Source: Liriodendron chinense | Taxonomy: Eukaryota; Streptophyta; Magnoliopsida; Magnoliales; Magnoliaceae | DNA length: 64,000 nucleotides | Assembly (NCBI GenBank): GCA_003013855.2 | Contig: ML058408.1 | Coordinates: forward strand, 1,674,001 to 1,738,000 | Direction: 5' to 3' | Part shown: piece by piece, positions 44,999 to 55,579 of the stretch | How positions within the stretch are numbered: position 1 is the stretch's first letter | Layout of the letters: each line of letters opens with the position of its first letter | Position numbers and translations under genes: made by a program | Notes under the pieces: generated by a model | Told to the model about the DNA's origin: nothing | Database searches by the model: none | The model's input: only the letters and a program-made list of their open reading frames with translations

Positions 44999-45665
44999 GA
45001 TCTCGAACTCAAAACTATGGAAAACATGTCTTCTTTAGAGTGTTGGATGTCGATGATGGGGATATCTAGTTCAGTGGCGGCAACATTGGAAGGAATGATG
45101 AGCTCCTTCTCTGCACGGACAGAGATCACTTGGTTCCCACAGATATACTTTACCCGTTAATGCAAAGTTGATGGCACAACTCTGACCTTATGTAGCCAAG
45201 GTCGTCCAAGCAACATGTTGAAAGATGTTGATATGTCTAGGATTTGGAATGTGATAGTGGAGACTTCTGGACCTATCTATACCTCTATGTCGACTTCTCC
45301 TTCCACTGATCGGCGAGTGTTGTCGAATGCTCTGACCTACATGGTGCTGGGTTGGAATGAGGGACTAATTCCCAGGCGTTTCGCAGTCTTGAGCGAACAG
45401 ACATTTAATCTTTAGCCGTTATCGATAAAGACCAGTGGGACACAAAGGTCTTTATATCGTAGGGCTATGTTGAGGGACCGCCCATGGTTGCGTCCTTCTG
45501 GTGGCAACTCATTATCAGTGAAGGTGATAGCACACGGAGCCAGAAGTTGTCCCATCATCAATGTTATCATTTTGGGTGTTGTATCTTAGGAGACGTGGTC
45601 ATCGCTTAGTGTCTTGGTGAACATTTCTTGGTGTATGCGAGATGTGCAAAGTAGTTCCCATACCG
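44999..45665 (-). pseudogene. pro: Aspartic protease of J, right of insertion G
   Basis: Directly left of solo LTR G the minus strand continues the sentence broken at 47675, with SVWELLCTSRIHQEMF. It then reads ALRYKDLCVPLVFIDNG, stop, RLNVCSLKTAKRLGI and FNMLLGRPWLH. DNG instead of DSG or DTG is usual for Tat-lineage proteases. At least four stops are present in about 200 codons. Confidence 0.65.
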
Positions 45666-45670
45666 AGATT

Positions 45671-45737
45671 TGAAATTGCGGTTTTACCGCCTATAGAGAT
45701 ACTTGGAGATATGCCTAATGTCCTAGAGGGGGGGGGG

Positions 45738-45778
<41 letters not shown>

Positions 45779-47669
45779 GAATAGGACTTTTTAAATTCTA
45801 ATTGCAATTAAAAACAAACCAAGTCAATCTGATCAAATGAGATAATCACAATAGCATTCAAGACAATTATATGAGCAGTTTGTAAGCAAGGACTATCATA
45901 GGCATTTCATCAAACAGTTAGCATTCATGATTGACTAAACCATTCAACACATAGCAATCATTCACTCTCACAATGCTCAGCAATTTATAGTGGTTCGGTT
46001 TCCCTACTCCACTCCCGGTTCACGATCTCAACCTATGAGACCACCGGATTTCACTATTGTTTTGGTTTTAAATCAGGTTAACCATCAACCTTGACATCCT
46101 TTGATCTAGGACCGCGTATACCATCCGCCGATGGCCCAATCTAGGGACTTGACGAGTTTGGATCTCAAACTCTCACCAATCCTAATCCAAGGATGGTCAC
46201 GTACCCTCCCGCCGGAGTTTCCCAATCCAGGGAATAGTGATTTAAAAGATGGACTCTCAAATACTAGACATACCTAGACGATTGAGCCCCGATTCGATGC
46301 CTTTGATGAGTAGCTTCAGCTCCACGTGCTTCAGCTTCTCTTTGAGCTCCCAAGATCAGCTACCAATGCAAATGATGAGGATATGTTGATGCCGGGTAGT
46401 TGGGAGAGAGTTGGTCTAATTCCTCTTGCCTACTCAATGCAATGGTAATGAGGGAACTACCAATCTTCAAGCATTCAATGGCTTTAAGTGACCTAATAAT
46501 GATATTCGGAAGGTAGGTCAGCCATGAATGAAAGTCTTGAGTTCATACTTCAAACTGAGCTTAGAATACTCAATGACAAGCCATTAATGGCCAAGTTTGA
46601 ATGATGAACTCAAGGGAGTTAAGAGGGAGGAAGGATGGGAGTAAATGCTCTCTCTCTCAGCTCTGAATGGGTGTTGAATGCATGCCAAGAAAGACCTCAA
46701 GTCCTGGCTTTAGAGAGCCCCAAATGATAGCCCCAACGGATCTAAAACGGTCACATCCGACCTGTCAGAGATAGGACTCGACCGGCCGGATGAACCGGTA
46801 AGCATTTGAAACACAAGCCATCAATTGGGACTGGCCGACCAGTCAAGACCGGTCGGACTCCCTTGCTGGAGAGACTACATAATATGGGCCGACCGGTCAT
46901 GACCGGTCGGACCCCTTTGCTGGACCATATAAAATAACAGGCCGACCGGTCAAGACCGGTCGGCATATCTTGCTGGAGACTATGAAAAAAATAGGCCGAC
47001 CGGTCTTGACCGATCGGCAGTGCTTGCTGGACACCATAGTTGAACGAAGGCCGACCGGTCAAGACCGGTCGGCTATGCCTGCTGTAGTATTACATTTTAA
47101 CTGGCCGACCGGTCAAGACCGGTAGGCTAAGCCTGCTGGACAATGTGCAATCTGATGGCCGACCAATCAAGACCGGTCCGCTGTCCATTATCTTAACTCA
47201 CAGCAAGTCCCTTATAGAAAAACATGTCCATCTGTTCTCAACACAGCAAGATAGCTGAAGTGATTGAGAGGCCTGGCCGCTGTTTAGACATAGCGAGCTT
47301 GCAGGACCAAGATTCTCAACACAGCAGAGGATCACTTCAAGTTTATGAAGTGATGAGGTGCATAGGGTCCAATGTATGGACATATCTCCAATGTACTTCG
47401 CACCAGCCATGGTTCACAAGTCTGATCAACTTGTGCAAGGGTCGATAGGAATGGGGATAAATTATGTGAGTCTTTTACGCCATTTCTTTGATGTTTTGGG
47501 TTTCCTATGGTCAATCTATATGCAACTTACCTGAGATCTTGTTGCAGCATTAGCTTGAGCAATGGACGAAGCGTAATCTTCAAGTCTTGATCTTCAATAC
47601 TTCAACCGGGGCTCACATGACATGACGCGACCAACCAACACGTCAATTGACAACAAAGGTGTACTAACA
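45671..47669 (-). repeat. Solo LTR G, copia family of N and H (1999 bp)
   Basis: On the minus strand it starts TGTTAGTACACC at 47669 and ends GCAATTTCA at 45671. The TSD AGATT is perfect (45666-45670 and 47670-47674). No PBS or internal sequence adjoins. It matches N in the TCCACTCCCGGTTCA block and H in the GATTGAGCCCCGATTC and GTAAGTTGCATATAGA blocks. It splits the protease of J. It contains a long G tract (45728-45739 and 45741-45777) and a 54-bp palindrome array. Confidence 0.95.
46833..47181. repeat. 54-bp tandem array with 26-base palindromes in LTR G
   Basis: Seven units start at 46833, 46887, 46940, 46994, 47049, 47103 and 47157. Each begins GGCCGACCGGTC, two bases (AA, AT or TT), then GACCGGTCGGC(C). 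After about five bases most have TGCTGGA, and then about 17 variable bases. The unit with AT in the middle is a nearly perfect palindrome. Outer units carry more substitutions. Confidence 0.95.
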
Positions 47670-47674
47670 AGATT

Positions 47675-49219
47675 TGGGCAGGGATTGACTTGAGCTGAGT
47701 TGCAACATCATATGCAGCTTCCTTTTTGTTGTCGAGGCTTGTGAGAGCGCTTTTGGTATCTCCTTTGTTCCGATTATCTCTTCGGATGCAACACCAATTA
47801 GGGTTCATTTCCCTACCTCTGCACATTCTGGGTAGTGCCATGGGACTTCCTTATAACTTTTTTCCCTTTTGCCTTCTAGGACCACTGGTTCTTAGAGCTG
47901 TGTTGGTGGGGGTACCAAATCTTCCTCATATGGAGCTTTTATTTTGAGGACTATATTGTTGCCTATACTGAAGTGATAATGTCGAGGCTTATCTTCATAG
48001 ATCACATAAGGCCGTGGCCCTAGCTTGACTGTTCCTGGAGCGGGAGGTTCCCATGGAATGAACACTAGTCCTCTTGATTTGGTAAGGGTTCTTTCTGTTC
48101 GACCTAGCTCCTGTAGCGTAATTGACACACCTCCAGGACATATTTGCGGCTCAGGGATAGGGGTTGCCCCTTATAATATGACTGGCTCGACTGGGGGAGC
48201 CCCTTCTAAGATAATGGGTTCTTGCTGCTGATAAGTATAATCCCTCCATTGTGGATTGAATTGTTCCTGAGTTGAAGCTGCCCCTTGCAAAATGACAGGT
48301 TCGTATGCGGGCTCGACATATGACTGTGCTCCTTCCAGAATGACCGGCTCCCAACATGAATGATTGTAAGGTGCCCCTTGCAAAGACAGGCCCTTGGATG
48401 ATTGGTGCATCATATGAAGGTGCTCCTTCGAGTACTAGCGGCTCGAAGACTGAAGGAAGGAAAGGGTTTGCCCCTTGCAGGATTAGAGGAGAGCTTGTTA
48501 GACCATAGGTGTAAGCATGAATGGACTAGATAGGGGAGAAGAAGCGATTGAGGCGCTCTCCCTCTTCTATACTGTAAATGGTAGGGCCGCGAGATAAATT
48601 AGGGTTTGTTGGATGCTGTGGCAGAGGATTCTGAAGAATGTTGGTAGGAGCAGCTAGAGGAGTTCCAGGGACCAAGATGACGATTTTACGGTCATCAATC
48701 AAATTTTGGATAGCATTCTTCAGAGTCATGCATCGATTAGTGGTGTGGCCAGGCCCTTGATGGTAGGCACAATACTCATTTTCTCGGTAGTTCGGAGGTA
48801 GAGGATTTGGAGGTGGCCTGGGTGCTATTAGAGTAAGTAATTGCTTTTATGTCAGCATAGTCATGACTTGACTGAGCGGCTGAGTGAGCGAGGTGAATGT
48901 CCTGAACTCCCTGTAATCTAACCTGTTCTGATATGAGTATTGGCCGTTCCCCCTGGACTGCTGTTGCTTTTGAGGTGGTTGAGGATTTGGTTGTGGTGGG
49001 GATGGCTGTGATTGGTACCTCTGAGGTTGATGCTAAGACTGATTTTACTGATATGGTTGGCGTCCCTGTGGAGGAATATATCGGATGCCCTGAGTAGTGG
49101 TGATGATGTTGTTTACCTCTGTCAGGCGAGGAGGAGAACCGCTGTGGTTTCCATTCCCGTATCATACGGGTCTTCCTTCCACTCTGTTCCGTTTGACTGG
49201 AGTGGCCTGATGAGGCCAT
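47675..49219 (-). pseudogene. Gag C-terminus and gag-protease linker of J
   Basis: A zinc-finger-like CAYHQGPGHTTNRC (CX2HX4HX4C, near 48730-48775) is followed by MTLKNAIQNLIDD, both characteristic of Tat-lineage Gag. Then come a short-peptide repeat around EP(V/I)ILEGA (about 48160-48470), GLVFIPWEPPAPGTVKLGPRPYVIY, and a segment ending at LTR G. The stretch upstream of the finger (48776-49219) is shifted in frame and low in complexity. Several frame changes make it non-coding today. Confidence 0.65.
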
Positions 49220-49275
49220 GGGGAGATTGTCCCTGCGCGGATTCCTGCTTCAACTTGCTCTCCAGCATGGATCAA

Positions 49276-49749
49276 CTAAGAGAAACTCGCATATGGATGC
49301 AAGATGAGATACCCATATATGCCAAGATATGTTGAATGAACAATCATGAAGATTTGTTCCTCGTCATCGATGGGTGTTCGCATTCTGGTTGCCATAGCTC
49401 GCCAACGTCCTACATAAGCTGATAATGTTTCATTACTCCTTTGCCTGAGAGCTACAAGGTCTGCTCTTCTGGGTGCCATGTTAAGATTGTATGCAAATCT
49501 GTCAACAAAAGCCTGGGAAATTTATTCCCAAGTCTTGTTGCGATGGCAGTCCAATGATGTATACCAGTCTAGGGCATCGCCCTTCAGAGACTTTTGGAAT
49601 AAGCGGATGAGGGCTCCTTCATTTCCTGCGACTGTACTTAGCTCTCCATAGAAAGCCTTGAGATGTGCTGTGGGGCAGCCGCTTCCATCGTATCTTTTGA
49701 ATTTTGGTACCTCAAAGTTTTGAGGTATTTGAGATCTGGAAAGGGACAC
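49276..49749 (-). pseudogene. gag: Capsid (Retrotrans_gag) domain of J, one in-frame stop
   Basis: The frame from 49749 reads FEVPKFKRYDGSGCPTAHLKAFYGEL, LFQKSLKGDALDWYTSL and TWE. A TAA follows at 49522-49524, and then in the same frame AFVDRFAYNLNMAPRRADLVALRQRSNETLSAYVGRWR. This is a clear Retrotrans_gag domain of the Tat type. The domain forms the capsid of the intracellular particle. Confidence 0.85.
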
Positions 49750-50861
49750 AAGTCTCTAAACTTGGTCGAGGGTAGGTCAATCCCTTGTTGTCGCTGTAGT
49801 TGATTTTGCAAGATCTGGAACTACTCCCGCAACTCGTCCAGTCCCGCATGATCTACTCAAATGATTAGTGCCTCTCGTAGTAAGGTACGTTCTTCTTCGG
49901 CATAGTGGTCAATGTCTTCGGCCTTATGAGCTTACTGGAAAGCAACTGCAAGTTGCTGAATTTGACTTGATGATTGGACTGGATTCTGATGAACTTGTGC
50001 TTGAGATGATTGTAATTAAGCTAGAGACTGAACTGAAGGTTGAACTAGAACTTGCTGGAAATTAACTGGAGTTTGCTGAATTGAAGATTGCTAGAAATTA
50101 ACTGGAGACTGTTGGAAATTAAATGGAGATTGATGAATTGAAGATTGCTGAAAATTAACTGGAATCTCATCAGCGGGGATATGCTGGAATTGAAAAGTGC
50201 TCCTGTTTGTAGGAGACGGAGATGTTGGGAAGTGACCCCCTTGTTGGGTATTCGCCACTGTCCGCTAATTAATGTGGGCTTGACACTGACCCCCATTGTG
50301 GGCATTTACCAGTGGTGTCCCTGTTGCTGAAAATTGAATTGAAATCCTATCAGCGGGGATGTGCTAAAATTGAGTAAAAGTCCCATCGGCGGGGACATGC
50401 TAAGAAAGAAAAGGGGTCCCATCAGCGAGGACATGTTGAAATCTACTGAGATCATTACTTGTGAGATTGACTGGAAGTTGACTGGAAGTCCCTACGACGG
50501 GAATACTTTAAGATGGTCTTGTCGCCGCAGAAGAGTATTGAGAAGGATGCCACATAACAGAGGGCTGAGACGGTTGTTGTCGGTAGTCTTGAGCAGACTC
50601 CGATGGTTGTGCTTGATTTGAACTGGAGGCCGGAAGAGCTCGATATGGTTGTTGAGATTCCTGAACTGGGCCAACTTGATTGTTAGCTGCTACGGTAGCT
50701 TGTGCTTGCATGAGTTACAAGAACAATTCTCGCATTGTTCTCATTCCTTGTGCCAATTATTGCATGATTGACGTGTTCTCAATTGGTTGTTATGCTGGAG
50801 GTTGTGTTTCGGTCATGTCGTGGGCAGGGAAGAGGTGACTCTCCTCTTCATGGTCTGACAT
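49750..50861 (-). pseudogene. gag: N-terminal, Q/P-rich and repetitive part of gag of J
   Basis: The likely start is ATG 50859-50861 (MSDHEEESHLFPAHD), about 230 bases from the PBS. Three stops precede a Q/S/P-rich frame (50711-50508). Between about 50020 and 50470 the DNA has two kinds of internal repeats, a roughly 33-base unit with GAAATTAACTGGAG and a looser TCCCATCAGCGGGGACATG unit. They would encode repeated N/Q- and ADGTP-type peptides but are full of stops. Confidence 0.6.
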
Positions 50862-51094
50862 GGCTTGCTGAGCTCGGGTGCAGATTATGCTGCGGTAAGA
50901 ATACTGTTGAGGACGTTAAGCCCAAGGAGGCGTAATAGTGAGGAGTATGCTTTACTCTTTTTTGGGTTTTGGGATTCTTTATTTTTTGGTTTATAGACGA
51001 AATGATATGAAAATGAAATTTTATGACTATTGACTTTCAAGTTGAGGAAGGATTCTGTTTTTCAAGTTGGATCACGACTAGTGGGACTAGCATT

Positions 51095-51112
51095 TCCCCA
51101 GCAAAGTCGCCA
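51095..51112 (-). other. Primer-binding site of J (Tat type)
   Basis: On the minus strand the sequence is TGGCGACTTTGCTGGGGA, close to the TGGCGACTC(T/C)GCTGGGGA PBS known in Tat/Ogre-like elements. It is three bases from the LTR edge CCACA at 51116. Confidence 0.8.
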
Positions 51113-51115
51113 TTC

Positions 51116-51680
51116 TGTGGACGCTCGCCTTTCCGCGCTCCCGACCCTCCCTTTCGAAAAGGGGTTGCACTAATCATCGTTTGCCACTTGCTCGCCTCTT
51201 TCTCGAGGGCTTTTTCAGTTGAGGTGTTATCGTTGGGTTAAACTGGATATGTTTGGATGAGTTCATATAAGACCAGAGTCGCCACTAGCCAGTTACTTCC
51301 AATCTACAGTCGGCTAGACCCCATAGAAACGTTAGAAGAGGGAACCCGAAGATTCCTTCCTCTAAACTTACTCTTTTTTATCTGCGGTTAGAGATTCAAG
51401 GTAAGGGATCACAATTATAGGGTCGGAAGGTTTAGGCACCCACTCTGCCGATACCAAAGTATCGTCTTTACTTCACAGAATTGAACTAATACTTGAAAGT
51501 CTGAATAATTCCTCATACATTCTCATGGATGATATGATGCATGTATATGCGTCTGAACAGTAAGAGTTTCTGATGGGTAGATTCCAATCAGATAGGCAAG
51601 CCAAGTGCATACGCTCGAACTGACAAGTACTTTATGCGATATGCATGACGTGTGTTTGATCGGTCAGAGTTTCTGATGGG
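51116..51680 (-). repeat. 5' LTR fragment of J
   Basis: The LTR ends (minus strand) ...GCGTCCACA at 51116. Its inner part holds GAGTCGCC and GGTTTAGGCACCCACTCTGCC, strings that recall LTR-proximal sequence of other Tat elements. It is cut at 51680 by LTR H; the remainder lies beyond the window. No gene is visible. Confidence 0.65.
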
Positions 51681-51994
51681 TGTTAGTGCACTAATTAGTG
51701 CATCGTATTATCAATTCCATGATTATGTAAGTCAGTCGAGTCTTGTGAGCCCCGACGAAGATTGAAGACTCAAGACTTGAAGACAAAAGCAGCTTTTCGC
51801 ACTCGAGTTCAAGCCAAATCAAGTTCAGAAGGTAAGTTGCATATAGACAGCTTATAGGATCCCCAATCACCCGTATTTATGGCGTTCTAAACATACTAAT
51901 CTTAGCCATTTAATCCACGATCTTAAGGTCAAGATGATTAGTCTTAGACCTTCATTAAGTAGGTACCCAACTATGAAAAATAATAAGAAAATCT
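51681..51994 (+). repeat. LTR H (copia family of N and G), left part
   Basis: It starts TGTTAGTGCACTAATTAG and has GTGAGCCCCGA and GTAAGTTGCATATAGAC in common with the start of G. It is interrupted by element I at AATCT (51990-51994). The continuation is 63044-64000. Confidence 0.85.
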
Positions 51995-53112
51995 TGTAAC
52001 GCCCCGAATTTACCATAATTATTTTAAAATTTTTTGAAATTTATTTTTATTTTTTTATATTAAATACCGGCCATTGATATTAAAATTCAAATAACGGGAC
52101 ATCCGTAGGAGATCATATGGAGTACCCTTTATTAAAGTTGCTTAGAATGACCACATTAACAATGTAGAAGAGTTAGATTTCGTTAAACTCGAATATTTGC
52201 AAAAATTACGAAAATGCCATTGTTAAACATAAGTTAAGATTAAGATGCCATTTTTAAGTATTTCACACAAAATCCTGGATTTGAGCTTTTGGACACATAT
52301 TAACCATACACATCAAATTTCAGCCTTTAAATCATAGTAGAAGTGGTCCAATTGTCAAATCAGCCCTTAACCCTTGATTTTCATGTCCATCAAGTGAGGA
52401 AAGTAGATAGTTAGTCGTAGTCGAATATTTCTCTTCATATGAGTGACTTGGATCGTCTTTATTATGGACCAATAGTGTGATTTGATTGCCCCACATTGAT
52501 AAGCCTCTTTCTTATGTGCGAAGTTATCCCGTTCTAGAAATTAACGAGTTACCAACTCTTCTCAAATTTGAACTTTCCAATTTACCTACTTCTCACCATC
52601 AATCGCTTCTCAAATTTGGACCACCCATTATACTCATATGACTACGAGTTTACACAAAATTTGGACCCCGATCTTCAATCCTACACCGTTGAACCACAAA
52701 GCCATCCCCTTCCTTTTCCGCCAAAAGTTGGAATTTCAGATCTAGGCATTCCTCACCATCAATCAACCACTAAACTTTGTACAATTGTTTGCCTATCATG
52801 ACTACATATTTTTCCAAAATTTGGGCCCTGATTATCAAGCGTAGACCGTTAATTGAGATATAGCCCATTTTAGCACCATTTAGGCCATTTTTAAGGATCG
52901 GTCAATCTAGAATGTGGATCATCAAGAAATTTACGTATTCTGACTCTACTCTTCAAGTTTGATAAGATGAATGGATTGGAATTGATCAAAGATCATCCAA
53001 ATATTAAGATTTGAGAAACCCACCTCGAGAGGTTGTTACATAAGACCTCGCATGCACATCCCTCTCCGTATTTCTACTACGCACCTCCAAACCCTAATTC
53101 CAACCATACCTC

Positions 53113-53120
53113 TATATATA
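53113..53120 (+). promoter_or_regulatory. TATA box of the 5' LTR of I
   Basis: TATATATA occurs in CCTCTATATATAGGGCC. The 3' LTR has the same box at 61418-61425. It is the probable U3 core promoter. Confidence 0.6.
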
Positions 53121-53159
53121 GGGCCTCTCTTAGCCAAAGGTGACCCCCACCCACGAATT

Positions 53160-53220
53160 TGAGAGAGGGAGAGAGAAAGAGGGAGAAAGAGAGAGAGAGA
53201 GAGAGAGAGGGGGGGGGAGG
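53160..53220. repeat. (GA)n and poly-G microsatellite in LTR I
   Basis: A run of GAGAGA and GGGAGA with a nine-G tract. The 3' LTR counterpart (61466-61527) differs in length and interruptions, as expected of a microsatellite. Confidence 0.85.
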
Positions 53221-54733
53221 TAAGAGAGAGAAGGAGTACCATCTTGCTATTATTTCATCATCTTATATCTCTAATAAGTCGAAGATCATAAGGTGAGAAC
53301 TCCTTTAAGATTGGATTAATAATTTCATGTTTTGTAGGTTGATAATTCTTATGTGTTTTTGTTTACATGTGTTTATTTATTCTCTCCTTAGTTAGCTATA
53401 TATGAATGCTTTTAGATACTTTTTCCATCTCATGGTGATGAGGATATTCATTGGACTTAGAGAACTAGTAAGGAATAGAATTATGTTTGTTGCACATATG
53501 AGATTTGTGTAACCATCTTTAAAGGGACCACCTTTCTTTCTATACTGCATAAAGAATAGTTGTGATTGTCTAATGGAGATTCTTATATTGCTATATTCCT
53601 TTTATATATATGGATGGACCTTGATCTGTGGTGATGAATATCGGAACACCCGGTTAAGAGGTTACCCTAACCTGAGACGATGCTTTTAGCTTGTCCGGTT
53701 AAGTGGCCACCCTGATCTGTGGTGGTGGTATCAAGATCGCCCAATTAAGTGGTTGTTAAATCCATTTATTACTACTATTATTATTATATTTACTATTATT
53801 ATTATTATTCCTAAAGTTGTTAAGGATCTCCATAAGACTATAGTCGGGCATGGTTGTTATGAAGCTTAGTAGTACGGGCCGCCATCCTGGGATGTGATGC
53901 GTCAATTACGACTATTTTGATGAGTGATGAACCATAAGGAAGGATGTGGTGGTACCAAAGGTTGGTTAGACGTTAAGTGGCTTAGTGTAAATTGGTAATA
54001 ATAATAAAGAATAGCTAATTTATGCATGCACGTGTCTCCATGTGGGTGTATGGAATTAAGGATAGGCTAGAGAGTCCTAATTCTCCCATATACTGTCACG
54101 TGTAGATTTGGGCTATGAGCGTCCCGTTTCTCACGTGGTCGGGCAAAATTATGGGCTTGCGTGTCCCAAAACCCCTGGCGGCATGTCTAAGGGTTCCTAC
54201 CCTGGGTCATGCATTATCATGCATTGCATTAAGAAAGAGTAATGGATGTTTTGTTATGATTTTTATGCGATTATTATTTCTAACCTTAAAGTAGTTCTTC
54301 ACTATGTCGCTTTTGACGGTGTTTTGTGGAAATAATTTAGAACATATAGGTAACATTCCTCAGGAGCCCGAGCCTCAAGGAGACGATTATGATGGCTCGT
54401 GGAAGCAGATGGTGGAAGATGAGACCGCATAGTCATTCATAATTCTAGCATTTATTTAGTATTTGAAATTATAATAAGTCCCAATGGGAGGACGTAGTTA
54501 TGAACATGGTGTTTGATTGAATGATGATTACATGGTTTGATGATTTAGTTTAGTTAATGAAATAATATATAAGTTTGGTTTCACCGTCTTGCTCATGGTT
54601 TTCCAAATAGTATGAAATATGCATGTTTTTGTGAAAATTATGTAAGGGGTATAACCCTCACACATTCCAAATAACCTTGGGAATTCGGCCATCGTGATGT
54701 ATACGGGAGCCGAAATCTTGGGGTGTTACAAGT

Positions 54734-54745
54734 TGGTATCAGAGC
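54734..54745 (+). other. Primer-binding site of I (initiator tRNA-Met)
   Basis: TGGTATCAGAGC is perfectly complementary to the initiator tRNA-Met 3' end, three bases after the LTR end. Confidence 0.95.
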
Positions 54746-55579
54746 AAAATGGGACCTCTGGGCGAGAAGCCTAAATCCATATCAAAATTAACTCATCTTG
54801 GGGCTTAGGTCCCCAAAGACTAGAGACAAATCATTTAGATTCAATCCTATTAATGGTATGTAATGTTATGAACTAAGAGACCCACACTTAGGTTCCTTGA
54901 AATTTACTAGGGTAGTCGTGGAACTTAGAAATCTCAACATTTTAGGATTTTTGGAAAGAAATTTTCATTTATTTTTTTTTTAACATTTGGGGCTCTCATC
55001 TATTCCCCATATTTGAATCAGTGATTCATTGAATCTTATAAATTTTCTCCATAAATAATTAGGAGTAACTATTTTATTTCTAATTATTTCAATTAGGGCA
55101 GATTTTTAGACCCATCTGTAATTCTGACAGTAGAAAATGTATTTTTAGATCTCAGAAAATTTTATAAATTTTTCTGGAGATTCCTAACTCAGTCCCCAGT
55201 ATCCGTATAAAATTTCAGATTAATCCGATGTGTAATTAAATCAGGAAAATTCTGGCAATAGCACATATGTTGTGTAAAAGTCTGCTGATCTGTTACGTTT
55301 TTCAGACTTGTGGGGGTCAGAACTATATTTTATCATGAGATTTTTATTCTGAAAAAAATTTGAGGTATTCCCCACCTAATCATCTATCTACCCTCCAAAT
55401 TTCATAGGAAAAGGACTTCCGATTTGAGGGAAAAAAATCCGAGAGCGCGATTAGGTCCTGGGTATCAAATTCCTAAGCTACGAGCTAGGTGAACCTCTAA
55501 CTCTAACTTTCTGATTTGAGTTCATTAGTTTTCACCTTAGAAGTGACCTCTAACCTATAGAACACCTATTTTCAGCTTG
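54746..55579 (+). other. 5' leader of element I
   Basis: About 830 bases between PBS and gag. There is no reading frame of note and the sequence is AT-rich. A long leader is usual for this clade. Confidence 0.7.

Larger units (their letters stand above)
35484..51680 (-). mobile_element. Tat-lineage Ty3/gypsy element J (minus strand), with nested K and G
   Basis: Reading leftward from the 5' LTR fragment (51680-51116): PBS, gag, protease, RT, RNase H, a second archaeal-type RNase H and integrase, then a 1.2-kb noncoding region and an opposite-strand gene. The dual RNase H and PBS TGGCGACTTTGCTGGGGA mark the Tat lineage. Gag begins about 230 bases after the PBS, so there is no Ogre-type extra ORF before gag. 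The 3' LTR is missing because the left end is cut at about 35484. Confidence 0.8.
51995..54730 (+). repeat. 5' LTR of I (2736 bp)
   Basis: It includes a TATA box (TATATATA, 53113-53120), a GA-rich microsatellite with a G run (53160-53220) just downstream of it, and ATT repeats (about 53769-53812). Small reading frames, also repeated in the 3' LTR at 60874-61107 and 61708-61986, are conserved only because the LTRs are copies. Confidence 0.95.

Noticed and set aside
45660..45671. PBS next to LTR G, making it a full element
   Set aside because: No tRNA-Met complement adjoins 45671; instead the protease of J continues right after the AGATT duplication, so G is a solo LTR.
46833..47181. CRISPR array
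   Set aside because: Regular palindromic repeats with spacers look like one, but the spacers share TGCTGGA, there are no cas genes, the array lies inside a plant solo LTR with its own target duplication, and related LTRs have other motifs.
52568..52801. Conserved 77-residue gene, also at 60874-61107
   Set aside because: Both copies sit in the two LTRs of I and are identical only because LTRs are copies of each other.
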